NCBI GenBank assembly: GCA_029881055.1
Contig: JAOUNH010000003.1
Location: 1 to 43,791 of the forward strand
DNA: 43,791 nt
Direction: 5' to 3'
From: Gammaproteobacteria bacterium
GTDB taxonomy: Bacteria; Pseudomonadota; Gammaproteobacteria; Steroidobacterales; Woeseiaceae
Shown: piece after piece, positions 1 through 9,203 of the stretch
How the letters are laid out: the number at the start of each line of letters is the position of its first letter
How positions within the stretch are numbered: position 1 is the first letter of the stretch
The notes under the pieces: model-generated
Seen by the model: only the letters and a program-made list of their open reading frames with translations
What the model was told of the DNA's origin: nothing
The model's database searches: none
Made by a program: the position numbers and the translations under genes

Positions 1-29
1 TATTGAACGAACGCCTTATCGTTCGCCAT
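1..29 (-). CDS. N-terminus of a truncated minus-strand gene (reads MANDKAFVQ...), product unknown
   Basis: ATG on the minus strand at 29..27 preceded by a strong SD (AGGAGGTGTTATG on the reverse complement); open to the window edge. Confidence 0.6.
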
Positions 30-89
30 AACACCTCCTGTTCTACCACGGGCCAACGCCGGGTTTGAGAATGATACACTCCCGCGCCT

Positions 90-1196
90 ATGACGACGGC
101 GCTCGAAAAACAGGTTTCCGGCAAGCGAGTGATCCTGGGTCTATCCGGGGGTGTCGATTCGGCCGTGGCGGCGATCTTGCTGCAACGAGCGGGTGCGGAC
201 GTTCACGCACTCCACATGACCAACTGGGAGGACGACGACGGCTACTGTACGGCGGCCGACGATCTTCAGGACGCCCGCCACGCCTGCGAGCAGCTAGGCA
301 TACCCTTGCACCACGTGAATTTTTCGAAACAGTACCGGGACCAGGTGTTCGCGTACTTTCTGGACGAATACCGCGTCGGTCGCACACCGAACCCCGATGT
401 CCTTTGCAATCGCGAAATCAAGTTCGGCGTGTTTCGCGACTATGCGAAGCGACTCGGCGGCGATTTACTGGCAACGGGCCATTACGCGAGGTCCGCCATT
501 ATCGACGGCCACGGTGCGCTGCTAAAGGGCTCTGACCCCTTTAAGGATCAGAGCTACTTTTTGCATGCCGTGAGTGCCGAAGCTCTGGCCGAGACCGTGT
601 TTCCGTTGGGGGATATCCTGAAAGGCGACGTGCGACAGATCGCACGCGACGCCGGGCTCACCGTGCACGACAAAAAGGACAGTACGGGCATCTGCTTTAT
701 CGGCGAACGGCCGTTTCGCGAATTCCTCGCGACCTATTTACCCGCCAATCCGGGCCCGATGCAGACGCCCGGTGGCGAGGTCGTTGGCGAGCACCAGGGA
801 CTGATGTACTACACGCTGGGCCAACGCCAGGGACTCGGCATCGGCGGACGAAATGACCGTAGTGAAGAACCCTGGTACGTGGTCGGCAAGGACCTGGCCG
901 CCAATGTGCTGATCGTCGCCCAGGGCGAAGACGAGTTGCTGTTCAGCACCTCGCTCATTGCGACGGACGCGACATGGATCGGCGCTGCGCCCGCTGGCCT
1001 CGACACGGGATTGCGTTGCCGGGCCAAGGTTCGCTATCGGCAAGCCGACCAGGACTGCGTGGTCCGGGCACTCGATGGCGACAAGGTCGAGGTGCGTTTT
1101 GAGGTTCGGCAGAAAGCCGTCGCACCGGGACAGTTTGTCGTATTTTACGAGGCAGACCGTTGCCTCGGTGGCGCTGTTATCGACGAAATAGCCTGA
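90..1196 (+). CDS. mnmA: tRNA-specific 2-thiouridylase MnmA
   Basis: 368 aa ORF with PP-loop motif GLSGGVDSAVAA, NREIKFG, TGHYAR, STGICFIGER and YTLGQRQGLGIGG motifs. Confidence 0.97.
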   Translation: MTTALEKQVSGKRVILGLSGGVDSAVAAILLQRAGADVHALHMTNWEDDDGYCTAADDLQDARHACEQLGIPLHHVNFSKQYRDQVFAYFLDEYRVGRTPNPDVLCNREIKFGVFRDYAKRLGGDLLATGHYARSAIIDGHGALLKGSDPFKDQSYFLHAVSAEALAETVFPLGDILKGDVRQIARDAGLTVHDKKDSTGICFIGERPFREFLATYLPANPGPMQTPGGEVVGEHQGLMYYTLGQRQGLGIGGRNDRSEEPWYVVGKDLAANVLIVAQGEDELLFSTSLIATDATWIGAAPAGLDTGLRCRAKVRYRQADQDCVVRALDGDKVEVRFEVRQKAVAPGQFVVFYEADRCLGGAVIDEIA

Positions 1197-1279
1197 GCAG
1201 CCCCCCGGCCATTTCGCTATAATGCGCCCCCCTGTGGCCGTCTGGCCGCTACTGTACAACCCGATTCCGGAGAGAAAAC

Positions 1280-3943
1280 ATGACGGACAGCTTTGGCGCA
1301 CGCGGCGCGCTTGAGATCGATGGCAATCAATTTGAAATCTACCGCCTGAATGCGGTGAAAGAAGGCCACGTCGAGCGCCTGCCCTACTCGCTTAAAGTTC
1401 TGCTCGAAAACCTTTTGCGGCACGAGGACGGACGCGACGTCACCCGCGACGATATTCTCGCGCTGGCCAACTGGGACCCCAAAGCGGACCCCGATACGGA
1501 AATTTCGTTTACACCGGCGCGCGTCATCCTGCAGGACTTCACCGGCGTACCGGCTGTCGTCGACCTCGCCGCCATGCGCGATGCTGTCGTCAAGCTCGGC
1601 GGTTCCGCGGCCGACATCAATCCTTTGTCACCGGCCGAACTCGTCATCGACCACTCGGTCCAGGTTGACAATTACGGTGCTGCAAACGCGCTGGATCTGA
1701 ACAACAAAATTGAATTTCAGCGCAACAAGGAACGCTATTCGTTTCTGCGCTGGGGCCAGTCCGCATTCGAGAATTTTCGCGTCGTGCCGCCGAACACGGG
1801 CATCGTGCACCAGGTGAATCTTGAATACCTGAGCCGTGTCGTTTTCGATACCGAGAAGAATGGCACGCGCTCCGCATACCCGGACACAGTCGTCGGTACC
1901 GATTCACACACAACCATGATTAACGGCCTCGGCATCCTTGGCTGGGGTGTCGGCGGCATCGAAGCGGAAGCCGCCATGCTCGGCCAGCCGATTACGATGC
2001 TCATTCCCAACGTCATCGGATTTAAACTCACCGGCAAGCTTAAAGAAGGTACGACGGCAACCGATCTCGTCCTGACTGTTACCGAAATGCTGCGCAAAAA
2101 AGGCGTCGTCGGGAAGTTTGTCGAGTTCTTTGGCGACGGACTCGCGCATATGCCCCTGGCGGACCGCGCAACGCTTGGCAACATGGCGCCGGAATTCGGT
2201 TCGACCTGCGGCATCTTCCCTATCGACGGCGAAACCATTCGCTACCTCGAACTGTCGGGCCGCAGCAAGGAACATTGTGCGCTGATTGAGGCCTACGCCA
2301 AGGAACAGGGCATGTGGCGCTACGACGGTGCACCCGACGCGCTCTACAGCGACACGCTGGCGCTGGATCTGAGCGACGTTGAGCCCAGCATCGCCGGGCC
2401 GAAACGTCCGCAGGACCGTATCGCCCTGAGTGCTGCGGCAAAAACCTATGCGGCGGCCCTCAAAGCAACGGTTGCCGATCGCAAGAAAGGCGGCAAAGGC
2501 ATCGCCAAAATCGACGGCAATGACGTAGAAATTCGCGATGGAGCAATTCTTATTGCCGCCATAACGAGTTGCACCAACACCTCCAACCCGGCTGTCATGC
2601 TGGCCGCTGGCCTTGTGGCCAAAAAGGCTGCTGCGAAAGGCCTGAAAGCGAAACCCTGGGTGAAGACCAGCCTCGCGCCGGGCTCGCGCGTGGTGACCGA
2701 CTATCTCGAAAAAGCCGGCCTGCTCGACGACCTCGGTGCAGTCGGCTTCTTCAACGTGGGTTATGGCTGCACAACCTGCATCGGCAATTCCGGCCCGCTG
2801 AAACCGGAGATTGCTGCTGCCGTACAGGACAACGATATCGTCGGCACCAGCGTGCTGTCCGGCAACCGAAACTTTGAAGGCCGAATTCACGCGCTTGTGC
2901 AGCATAATTTCCTCGCCTCGCCACCGCTCGTCGTCGCCTACGCCATCGCCGGCAACATGGAGTTCGATTTGTACAAGGACGCCCTGGGCAATGACCAGAA
3001 CGGCAAGCCCGTGTACATGAAGGACATCTGGCCGACGCAGGCCGAAGTTCAGGACGCCATCAGCAAGAACATTGACTCCAACATGTTCCTGGCGAGCTAC
3101 AGCAGTGTCTTTGCCGGCGATGCGAACTGGAAAAACATCGACTCACCGGTAGGCGAGATCTACACCTGGGATGAAAATTCAACCTATGTGAAGAACCCGC
3201 CTTATTTCGAAGGCATGTCGAAGCAACCCAGTCCCGTTACTGATATCAAAGGCGCTCGCGCTCTCGCATTGCTGGGCGACTCAGTGACCACCGACCACAT
3301 TTCACCCGCTGGCAATATCGCAGCTGACAGCCCGGCCGCGAAGTACCTCGAGGCCCAAGGCGTCAAGCGCAGCGATTTTAATTCCTACGGTTCCAGGCGC
3401 GGTAATCACGAAGTCATGATGCGTGGCACCTTCGCCAACATCCGGCTGCGCAATCAGCTGGCGCCCGGCACCGAAGGCGGCTGGACCTGCCATCAGCCGA
3501 GCGGCGAGCAAATGACGATTTTCGATGCGTCACTCAAATACCGCGACGAAGGCACGCCGCTGGTGATACTTGCGGGCAGTGAATACGGCACAGGCTCGTC
3601 GCGCGACTGGGCCGCCAAGGGCACCATTCTGCTGGGCGTCAAAGCTGTCATCGCCAAGAGCTTCGAGCGTATCCACCGCTCCAACCTGATCGGCATGGGC
3701 GTGCTGCCTTTGCAGTTCCTCGAAGGTCAGGACGCGGCAACACTGGGACTGACGGGCAGGGAAACTTTCGATATCAGCGGCCAGACTGATGCCAAAGCAA
3801 AAACTGTCAAGGTAACCGCAACAGCCGAAAACGGTGACGTCATCACGTTTGACGCACAGGTCCGCATCGACACGCCAAAAGAACGCGATTACTACGAGAA
3901 CGGCGGTATCCTGCATTACGTGCTGAGGCAACTCGCCGCCTAG
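1280..3943 (+). CDS. acnA: aconitate hydratase AcnA
   Basis: 887 aa; [56 protein letters not shown] and [10 protein letters not shown] motifs of the aconitase A/IRP family. Confidence 0.98.
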   Translation: MTDSFGARGALEIDGNQFEIYRLNAVKEGHVERLPYSLKVLLENLLRHEDGRDVTRDDILALANWDPKADPDTEISFTPARVILQDFTGVPAVVDLAAMRDAVVKLGGSAADINPLSPAELVIDHSVQVDNYGAANALDLNNKIEFQRNKERYSFLRWGQSAFENFRVVPPNTGIVHQVNLEYLSRVVFDTEKNGTRSAYPDTVVGTDSHTTMINGLGILGWGVGGIEAEAAMLGQPITMLIPNVIGFKLTGKLKEGTTATDLVLTVTEMLRKKGVVGKFVEFFGDGLAHMPLADRATLGNMAPEFGSTCGIFPIDGETIRYLELSGRSKEHCALIEAYAKEQGMWRYDGAPDALYSDTLALDLSDVEPSIAGPKRPQDRIALSAAAKTYAAALKATVADRKKGGKGIAKIDGNDVEIRDGAILIAAITSCTNTSNPAVMLAAGLVAKKAAAKGLKAKPWVKTSLAPGSRVVTDYLEKAGLLDDLGAVGFFNVGYGCTTCIGNSGPLKPEIAAAVQDNDIVGTSVLSGNRNFEGRIHALVQHNFLASPPLVVAYAIAGNMEFDLYKDALGNDQNGKPVYMKDIWPTQAEVQDAISKNIDSNMFLASYSSVFAGDANWKNIDSPVGEIYTWDENSTYVKNPPYFEGMSKQPSPVTDIKGARALALLGDSVTTDHISPAGNIAADSPAAKYLEAQGVKRSDFNSYGSRRGNHEVMMRGTFANIRLRNQLAPGTEGGWTCHQPSGEQMTIFDASLKYRDEGTPLVILAGSEYGTGSSRDWAAKGTILLGVKAVIAKSFERIHRSNLIGMGVLPLQFLEGQDAATLGLTGRETFDISGQTDAKAKTVKVTATAENGDVITFDAQVRIDTPKERDYYENGGILHYVLRQLAA

Positions 3944-3960
3944 AGCGACCGGAGCAAGCT

Positions 3961-4959
3961 GTGAAAGAGCGATCGGCTAAAAGTATCCTGGCGACACGCA
4001 AGTGGACCAAACTGCTTGGCTGGGCTGTGGGCGGCGTATTGCTCGTGTTCATCGTAATCGGCATCTTCATATCCCGCGAGCCGGATATTTTCTGGGTGAG
4101 CCGATCGGCCGACTCCGACGCCGTTATTGTCGGCGTATCCACCACCGATACCCTGATTCGCGTCGCGGAAACGCTGCTCGACAAACGCGGCGGATACCTG
4201 ACAAACGACAAGATACCGCCCAGCGTTTTTTTGGACAATATCCCGAGCTGGGAGCTGGGCGTACTGACCCAGGTGCGCGATCTCGGCCGCGTCATGCGCG
4301 ATGACTACACGCGCAGCCAGTCGCAATCGAAGGAAGATGAAGACGTTGCTGACGGCGCGCCGCAATTTTTCTTCGACAACGACTCCTGGATATTTCCCGC
4401 CACTGAATCCGAGTATCGAAATGGCATCGAGTCATTCAGCAACTATCGGCAGCGCTTGATCGATGGCGACCCGGACACGCAGTTTTATGCGCGCGCCGAT
4501 AATCTTCGCGAGTGGCTGTCGCAGGTAGAAAAACGTCTCGGCAGCCTGACGCGCAGACTCGGCAACAGCGTCGTTTCGAACCGGATCAACGACGACCTCG
4601 CTGGTGACTCGTCCGCTGAAGCGGCCGGTGCACAGCCGGACACATTCAACGTGCGTACGAGCTATTTCCAGGTCGACAACATTTTCTTCGAGGCTCGTGG
4701 AACTGCCTGGGCGCTCGTGCATTTTTTTCGTGCGGCCGAATTTGACTTCGCGAAGGTACTGGGCGACAAGAATGCCGAAGCCAGCGTTCGGCAAATTATC
4801 CGCGAACTGGAAGCCAGCCTGGAACCCTTGCGCTCCCCGTTGATCCTTAACGGCGGCGGTTACGGCCTGTTCGCCAACCACTCACTGGTCATGGCGAACT
4901 ATCTCGCACGCGCGAACGCCGCTGTCATTAATCTCCGGGAGCTGCTCGATCAGGGCTGA
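3961..4959 (+). CDS. DUF2333 family protein (inner-membrane anchored)
   Basis: 332 aa, GTG start, single N-terminal TM segment (LLGWAVGGVLLVFIVIGIFI); WELGVLTQVRDLGRVMRDDYTRSQSQSKED resembles the DUF2333 family. Confidence 0.75.
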   Translation: MKERSAKSILATRKWTKLLGWAVGGVLLVFIVIGIFISREPDIFWVSRSADSDAVIVGVSTTDTLIRVAETLLDKRGGYLTNDKIPPSVFLDNIPSWELGVLTQVRDLGRVMRDDYTRSQSQSKEDEDVADGAPQFFFDNDSWIFPATESEYRNGIESFSNYRQRLIDGDPDTQFYARADNLREWLSQVEKRLGSLTRRLGNSVVSNRINDDLAGDSSAEAAGAQPDTFNVRTSYFQVDNIFFEARGTAWALVHFFRAAEFDFAKVLGDKNAEASVRQIIRELEASLEPLRSPLILNGGGYGLFANHSLVMANYLARANAAVINLRELLDQG

Positions 4960-5729
4960 TCGACGGGACGCTTGTCCGAAATTAGGAGTCCGGCCAGAAT
5001 GGCGACCGCCGCCATGCTCCAGACAATTACGGCACCCGTCGGCAGGTCGAGTCGGAACGACAACAGGATGCCGACCAGGTAAGACACCGCACCAACGCTG
5101 TACCCCGCCACAAGTCGATTGCCACGCCGAAGTCCGGTGGTTGCGAGGGCCGGAATGATGAGGCTTGCGAAAACCAGGTAAATCCCGACGATCTGAACCG
5201 ACGCTGTGACAACGACGGCGAACGCGAGATAAAACGTCAGGCCGCTGAAACGCGATCGCAGCAGAAACCAGGCGGTCAGAACCAGGGCATAGAGGATCGC
5301 AACCGGCCAGATGGAAGACCAGGTTGTCCAGAGAATCTGGCCGACCAGCAATTCTTTCAGATGCTCGCTGCCGTGCGGATTGCCGGCGAGTAACAGGATG
5401 CCGCCGGTCGCTGCGAGTATGAAAAGGACGCCGATAATTGGTTCCTGAATCTGCGGCCAGCGTTTCTCGGTCCAGTGCAGGCCAATCGCTGCAAGCAGCG
5501 CAGCGCTGACGGCGGCAAGCTCAACTTCCAAGCCGTTTGGATCCCAATCCATCGCGTGTGCGGCGATAACGCCCAGGCCTGCCACCTGGGCAATGGCGAG
5601 GTCGATGAAAATGATGCCGCGCCTCAAAACTTCCTGTCCGAGCGGTACGTGGGTGCTCAGCACGACGAGCCCCGCGAGAAAGGCCGGGCCGACGATCGTC
5701 CAGTCGATACTCCAGTTAATTGCATCCAT
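4950..5729 (-). CDS. znuB: ABC-3 family metal (Zn/Mn) transporter permease, ZnuB-like
   Basis: 259 aa polytopic protein; VPLGQEVLRRGIIFIDLAIAQVAGLG and LVFASLIIPALAT motifs typical of metal ABC-3 permeases; abuts the SBP gene. Confidence 0.88.
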   Translation of the reverse strand: MDAINWSIDWTIVGPAFLAGLVVLSTHVPLGQEVLRRGIIFIDLAIAQVAGLGVIAAHAMDWDPNGLEVELAAVSAALLAAIGLHWTEKRWPQIQEPIIGVLFILAATGGILLLAGNPHGSEHLKELLVGQILWTTWSSIWPVAILYALVLTAWFLLRSRFSGLTFYLAFAVVVTASVQIVGIYLVFASLIIPALATTGLRRGNRLVAGYSVGAVSYLVGILLSFRLDLPTGAVIVWSMAAVAILAGLLISDKRPVDQP

Positions 5730-6634
5730 CAGCCAATGGCTCCCAGCAATCGTTCAATGATGTCATCGTAAAGCCCGAAAAGATCCGTCGCCTGGTCGGT
5801 GCCGCCCACTGTCAACGGCAATACCACGGCGGGGATACCCGTGCGCTCCGAAAGCCACTGCGATGGCCTCGAGTCCTGGTAAGGAGACCGGATGATAAAG
5901 TCCGCACCGTGATCCGCAAACTCTGTGGTCAGCTTGCTGAGATGCGTAGCCGTCGGCGGAAGCCCGGGTACGGCTTCCAGGTTCCCGGCCTCCACTATTC
6001 CCAGCCAACTTTCGAGATAAACCCAGGACTTGTGGTGCGTGATCGCGCGCTTGCCGCGAAGTGGCGCGGCCTTGTCTTCCCACACCCGAATCGCATCCTC
6101 CCAGCGTTTCGAAAAATCAGCGTACCGGGACTCGTAGGTCTCTGCCTGCGCAGCGTCCAGCTCACGCATCGTTTTCTTAAGCGCTGCGGCGACGGCTGCC
6201 ACATTGTGCGGATTGGTCTGTATGTGCGGGTTGCCCTGCGGGTGAATGTCGCCTTGCGACCGGTCGACGTTCGCGGTCGCGCCGAGTCGCAGTACGTAGC
6301 TGCTGGCTTCGAAGTATCCCGGGGCTCCGGGCCGGACTTTTGGATTATTGGCTTTCTGCAGCAAAGCCGGCAACCAGCCGATTTCCAGCTGTGCACCGCT
6401 GCAAATCACGAGGTCGGCATTTCGCACTTTGGCGATCAAGCTCGGGCGTGCCTGGATGTAGTGCGGATCCTGCAACGCTGTCGTGGCGCTGTAAGCGGTG
6501 ACGTGTTCGCCGCCAATTTCCGTCGCCAACGCAGCCCACTCGGGCTCGCAGGCGAATACATTAAGGTCCGCATGAACGCTGAAGGGCAGCAGAGCCAATA
6601 CGCTGGCGCAAAAAAGATGTCTCATGATCGCCAC
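5729..6634 (-). CDS. znuA: zinc/metal ABC transporter substrate-binding protein, ZnuA-like
   Basis: 301 aa with signal peptide; FACEPEWAALATEIGG, DPHYIQARPS, NPHIQTNPHN, THHKSWVY and TDQATDLFGLYDDII match the cluster A-I metal SBP layout. Confidence 0.9.
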   Translation of the reverse strand: MAIMRHLFCASVLALLPFSVHADLNVFACEPEWAALATEIGGEHVTAYSATTALQDPHYIQARPSLIAKVRNADLVICSGAQLEIGWLPALLQKANNPKVRPGAPGYFEASSYVLRLGATANVDRSQGDIHPQGNPHIQTNPHNVAAVAAALKKTMRELDAAQAETYESRYADFSKRWEDAIRVWEDKAAPLRGKRAITHHKSWVYLESWLGIVEAGNLEAVPGLPPTATHLSKLTTEFADHGADFIIRSPYQDSRPSQWLSERTGIPAVVLPLTVGGTDQATDLFGLYDDIIERLLGAIG

Positions 6635-7966
6635 CTAGAACGCGTGCGCGCCGTGCGCGCCTATTGCGTGAATGTATTGCAGACCCCACTGATTGTCGCC
6701 CAGCAAGCCAGCGTCATCCCGAGTGTATTGCAGTCGCAATCGGCTGAATTCGCTGTTCGCCCAATCCGCCATGATGCTGTAGCGAGTGGGATCGTTGTCC
6801 GGGGCCGCCAGCAGGCTGCCGTCGAAAACCGGTCCGGGATTGTCCGTGGACAGTGCATCGATCCGACCGCCTACGCGCCATCGCGGGAGCGGTTGATAGA
6901 CGGCCTGGGCATACCAGCCGTATTGATCCACGTCGTACCGCTCCGGCGCGAAGCCGAAGCCCTCGTACTGACCATCTTCGCTGCGCCGCATGATCTCTGC
7001 CTGCACAACAAGGTTACGATCGCGCCAGTTGCCATCGGGCGCCCATTTCCAGACGAACTGGGCCGTTAACAGCCGCGAATCGCCGGTAAACAGCCAGGGA
7101 TTGTCTTCGTCGCCGGAGGGGCGCTCCGTCGCGGTCGCGTCCAGTATCGAGACTCCCGCGAGCCAGCTGCTGCTCGTGCCCACATCGCCGCCGAGATTGG
7201 CAAACAGGCTGTAGCTGCCGACGCCGCTGTTGCCCCTGCCCGAGGCAGGATAGTTCGTGCCGCTCAGTGCCTCTCCACCCAGCTCAAGGTAGAGGTCAGT
7301 TGGCGCCAGCCAGCGTAGCTGCAAGCCGTCGTCAACAAGCTGACCCGCAAGAAAGGCCTGGTAGGGCAAGGGTTGGTCGGCGAAGTCCCAGGTATGCGCA
7401 TGCTTGCCGTTCAAATAGCCGATTTTGGAGAAAAAACGGCCGAATCTCGCACCGAATCCCGCCGGTAATGCCGTGGCTTCGACCCAGGCCTCCTCCAGCT
7501 CGACCGCGGCCTCGCCATCTTCGACAGCAATAGCCGCTGTCAGCCACGCCGTGAACTTGTCGTCGACGTTCGCGTTCATGATGATTTCTGTCTCACCGAG
7601 ACTCAGGCCTTCGCTGATGGGTCCGGCCTCGCCACCGTACGGAAAGCCCTGCACCGCATAGCCATCCGGATCGCGCGCATAGTTCCATACATTGCCCGTG
7701 AAGATCACTCCAATCGCAGGGTTGAAAGCCGTATTGCTGCCAGCCGAGGCAGCCGGAGCCGGCTGTGCCGCATAGTTCGCCTGCATGGCGTTTTGCTCGG
7801 CTATCGCGAGACGTCGCTCGAGATCCGCGATGCGGGCCTCATAATCGCTGCGTAACTCCAGGAGCTCCGAACGAAGTGTTTGGATGTCGGCATCTTCGGC
7901 GAACAGATCACCCGAGAAACCGATGCACAGCGCCAGAATGGCGCCCTTGAAAAAGTCGACACGCAT
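6635..7966 (-). CDS. porin-like outer-membrane beta-barrel protein with N-terminal coiled coil
   Basis: 443 aa; signal peptide, heptad-like region LRSELLELRSDYEARIADLERRLAIAEQ, alternating aromatic beta-strands, C-terminal Phe; starts at a clear SD (TTAGGAGGCGACGCAATG). Confidence 0.78.
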   Translation of the reverse strand: MRVDFFKGAILALCIGFSGDLFAEDADIQTLRSELLELRSDYEARIADLERRLAIAEQNAMQANYAAQPAPAASAGSNTAFNPAIGVIFTGNVWNYARDPDGYAVQGFPYGGEAGPISEGLSLGETEIIMNANVDDKFTAWLTAAIAVEDGEAAVELEEAWVEATALPAGFGARFGRFFSKIGYLNGKHAHTWDFADQPLPYQAFLAGQLVDDGLQLRWLAPTDLYLELGGEALSGTNYPASGRGNSGVGSYSLFANLGGDVGTSSSWLAGVSILDATATERPSGDEDNPWLFTGDSRLLTAQFVWKWAPDGNWRDRNLVVQAEIMRRSEDGQYEGFGFAPERYDVDQYGWYAQAVYQPLPRWRVGGRIDALSTDNPGPVFDGSLLAAPDNDPTRYSIMADWANSEFSRLRLQYTRDDAGLLGDNQWGLQYIHAIGAHGAHAF

Positions 7967-7986
7967 TGCGTCGCCTCCTAACTCAA

Positions 7987-8023
7987 CAAAAAAACAGTGC
8001 GCTGGTAACCCGGTTGCCAGCGC
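7987..8023 (-). terminator. intrinsic terminator/attenuator-like hairpin between the small Cys/His ORF and the porin-like gene
   Basis: Minus strand: GCGCTGGCAACCGGGTTACCAGCGC (7-bp perfect outer stem 7999-8005/8017-8023, extendable inward) followed by ACTGTTTTTTT (U7 at 7994-7988), about 20 nt before the porin-like ATG. Confidence 0.8.
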
Positions 8024-8036
8024 GTCTCCGGTCTAT

Positions 8037-8315
8037 CTAGCTGAGTTGAGGCGGACCACGGGAATTAAAGGACCAAAACGTGTCGCAGGGGGCAATTGTC
8101 TCCGAGTACTCGCATGCGAACTCCGTCGCGGGTGTGAGCTGAAACTCAAACGGGCTGGTCGAAACGGCTACCGGCGCGTTCGCGTGATTCGAACACGAGA
8201 CGCAATCGATGGCGTCGCCCGAGGCGTGTGTCGTCGCGTGCAGGCCGAATGCCACGTGACTGAGCACGAACACGAGCAGCAGGGCTTGGACACATTGGCG
8301 GGAGGCGAAAGACAT
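8037..8315 (-). CDS. small secreted Cys/His-containing protein of unknown function, putative metal-binding
   Basis: 92 aa; N-terminal hydrophobic signal (ALLLVFVLSHVAFGLHA) followed by HATTHASGDAIDCVSCSNHANAP and two further Cys. Confidence 0.6.
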   Translation of the reverse strand: MSFASRQCVQALLLVFVLSHVAFGLHATTHASGDAIDCVSCSNHANAPVAVSTSPFEFQLTPATEFACEYSETIAPCDTFWSFNSRGPPQLS

Positions 8316-8393
8316 AGGCGCGCAGTATTGATGAAAGTCCCGATTTTGACAATGCTAGCCCGTGTTGGTTCGTCGGACGGCGCAACATAAATG

Positions 8394-8431
8394 ACATTAG
8401 ATAATGTTAGTTATTTATTGTTTTTACTCAA
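8394..8431 (-). promoter_or_regulatory. candidate promoter with overlapping operator palindrome upstream of the small ORF/porin/znuAB cluster
   Basis: Perfect inverted repeat ACATTA-GA-TAATGT (8394-8407); on the minus strand TTGAGT (8431-8426), 16-nt spacer, TAACAT (8409-8404) overlap it. Confidence 0.4.
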
Positions 8432-9192
8432 TAAATGCCGACCCAGGTGGGTATCTTCTTCCAGCTGCTATTGAGATCCTTATCGAGCCGCTGGTAATCC
8501 GGCTCGAACTCGGAAACCAGCCGCCAGAAGCGCCGGGAATGATTCATGTGCTTCGCGTGGCATAGCTCGTGAATCATCACGTAACGAAGATGGGCCGGGT
8601 CCAGGAACATGAGGCAGTAATTAAGGCTGACCGTCCCGGAGCTCGAGTGACTCCCCCAGCAGGTGCGCTGGCCACGGACATGCATGTTTTTGAACGAGCA
8701 ACGCGTTACTGCCGACAGCGACCTCAGGATCGGCAGATATTCTGCCTTCGCCTGGCTGATCAGCCAGCGCTTCAATGCGCCGACACAAAGCTTTTCGTCG
8801 CTAGTCCGGCCCGACAACACCAGTCTGTTGCCGGTGCAGCGGTAGCGCACTGTGCGCGCCGCTCGCTCCGGCTCATAGGCTACCGAGTATTGTTTTTCGA
8901 CACCCGGAAGAACCACGGATCGCGGCAAGGCGAAGGGCTCGGCCGGGTGTTCCGCGGCAAAATTGTCGCGGGCGTTCTGTATCCAGCTCCGGTGAGCCTC
9001 GACGAACTCGCGCACGTCCTTAGGCCGCGTTCGTTTCGGCACAACCACCTCAACCCGCCCCCGGGGGTACACCTTGATCGAAAGTCGCTTGGCCCTGCCA
9101 CTCTCGCGCACAGAAAAGCCCGACATCGTGTCGGGCTCATCGTCATCTGAAAACAGGGCTAGTTGTCTGGCTGCGCTGAACACAGCCGTCAT
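8428..9192 (-). CDS. SprT/YgjP-like M48-type zinc metallopeptidase domain protein
   Basis: 254 aa; HELCHAKHMNHSRRFW (HExxH plus downstream H), RTCWGSHSSSGTVSLNYCLMFLDP. Confidence 0.88.
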   Translation of the reverse strand: MTAVFSAARQLALFSDDDEPDTMSGFSVRESGRAKRLSIKVYPRGRVEVVVPKRTRPKDVREFVEAHRSWIQNARDNFAAEHPAEPFALPRSVVLPGVEKQYSVAYEPERAARTVRYRCTGNRLVLSGRTSDEKLCVGALKRWLISQAKAEYLPILRSLSAVTRCSFKNMHVRGQRTCWGSHSSSGTVSLNYCLMFLDPAHLRYVMIHELCHAKHMNHSRRFWRLVSEFEPDYQRLDKDLNSSWKKIPTWVGIY

Positions 9193-9203
9193 TCTACGTA
9201 CTT

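Noticed and set aside
1218-1223. TATAAT upstream of acnA as a definite promoter
   Set aside because: No acceptable -35 at 16-18 nt (GAGCAG at 17 nt); too weak to call.
1904-2905. 333-aa minus-strand ORF inside acnA
   Set aside because: Fully antisense to aconitase; shadow ORF.
5720-7069. 449-aa plus-strand ORF opposite znuA/porin
   Set aside because: Antisense to well-supported ZnuA-like and porin-like genes; no recognisable motif and Arg/His/Gln-rich shadow-ORF composition typical of GC-rich DNA.
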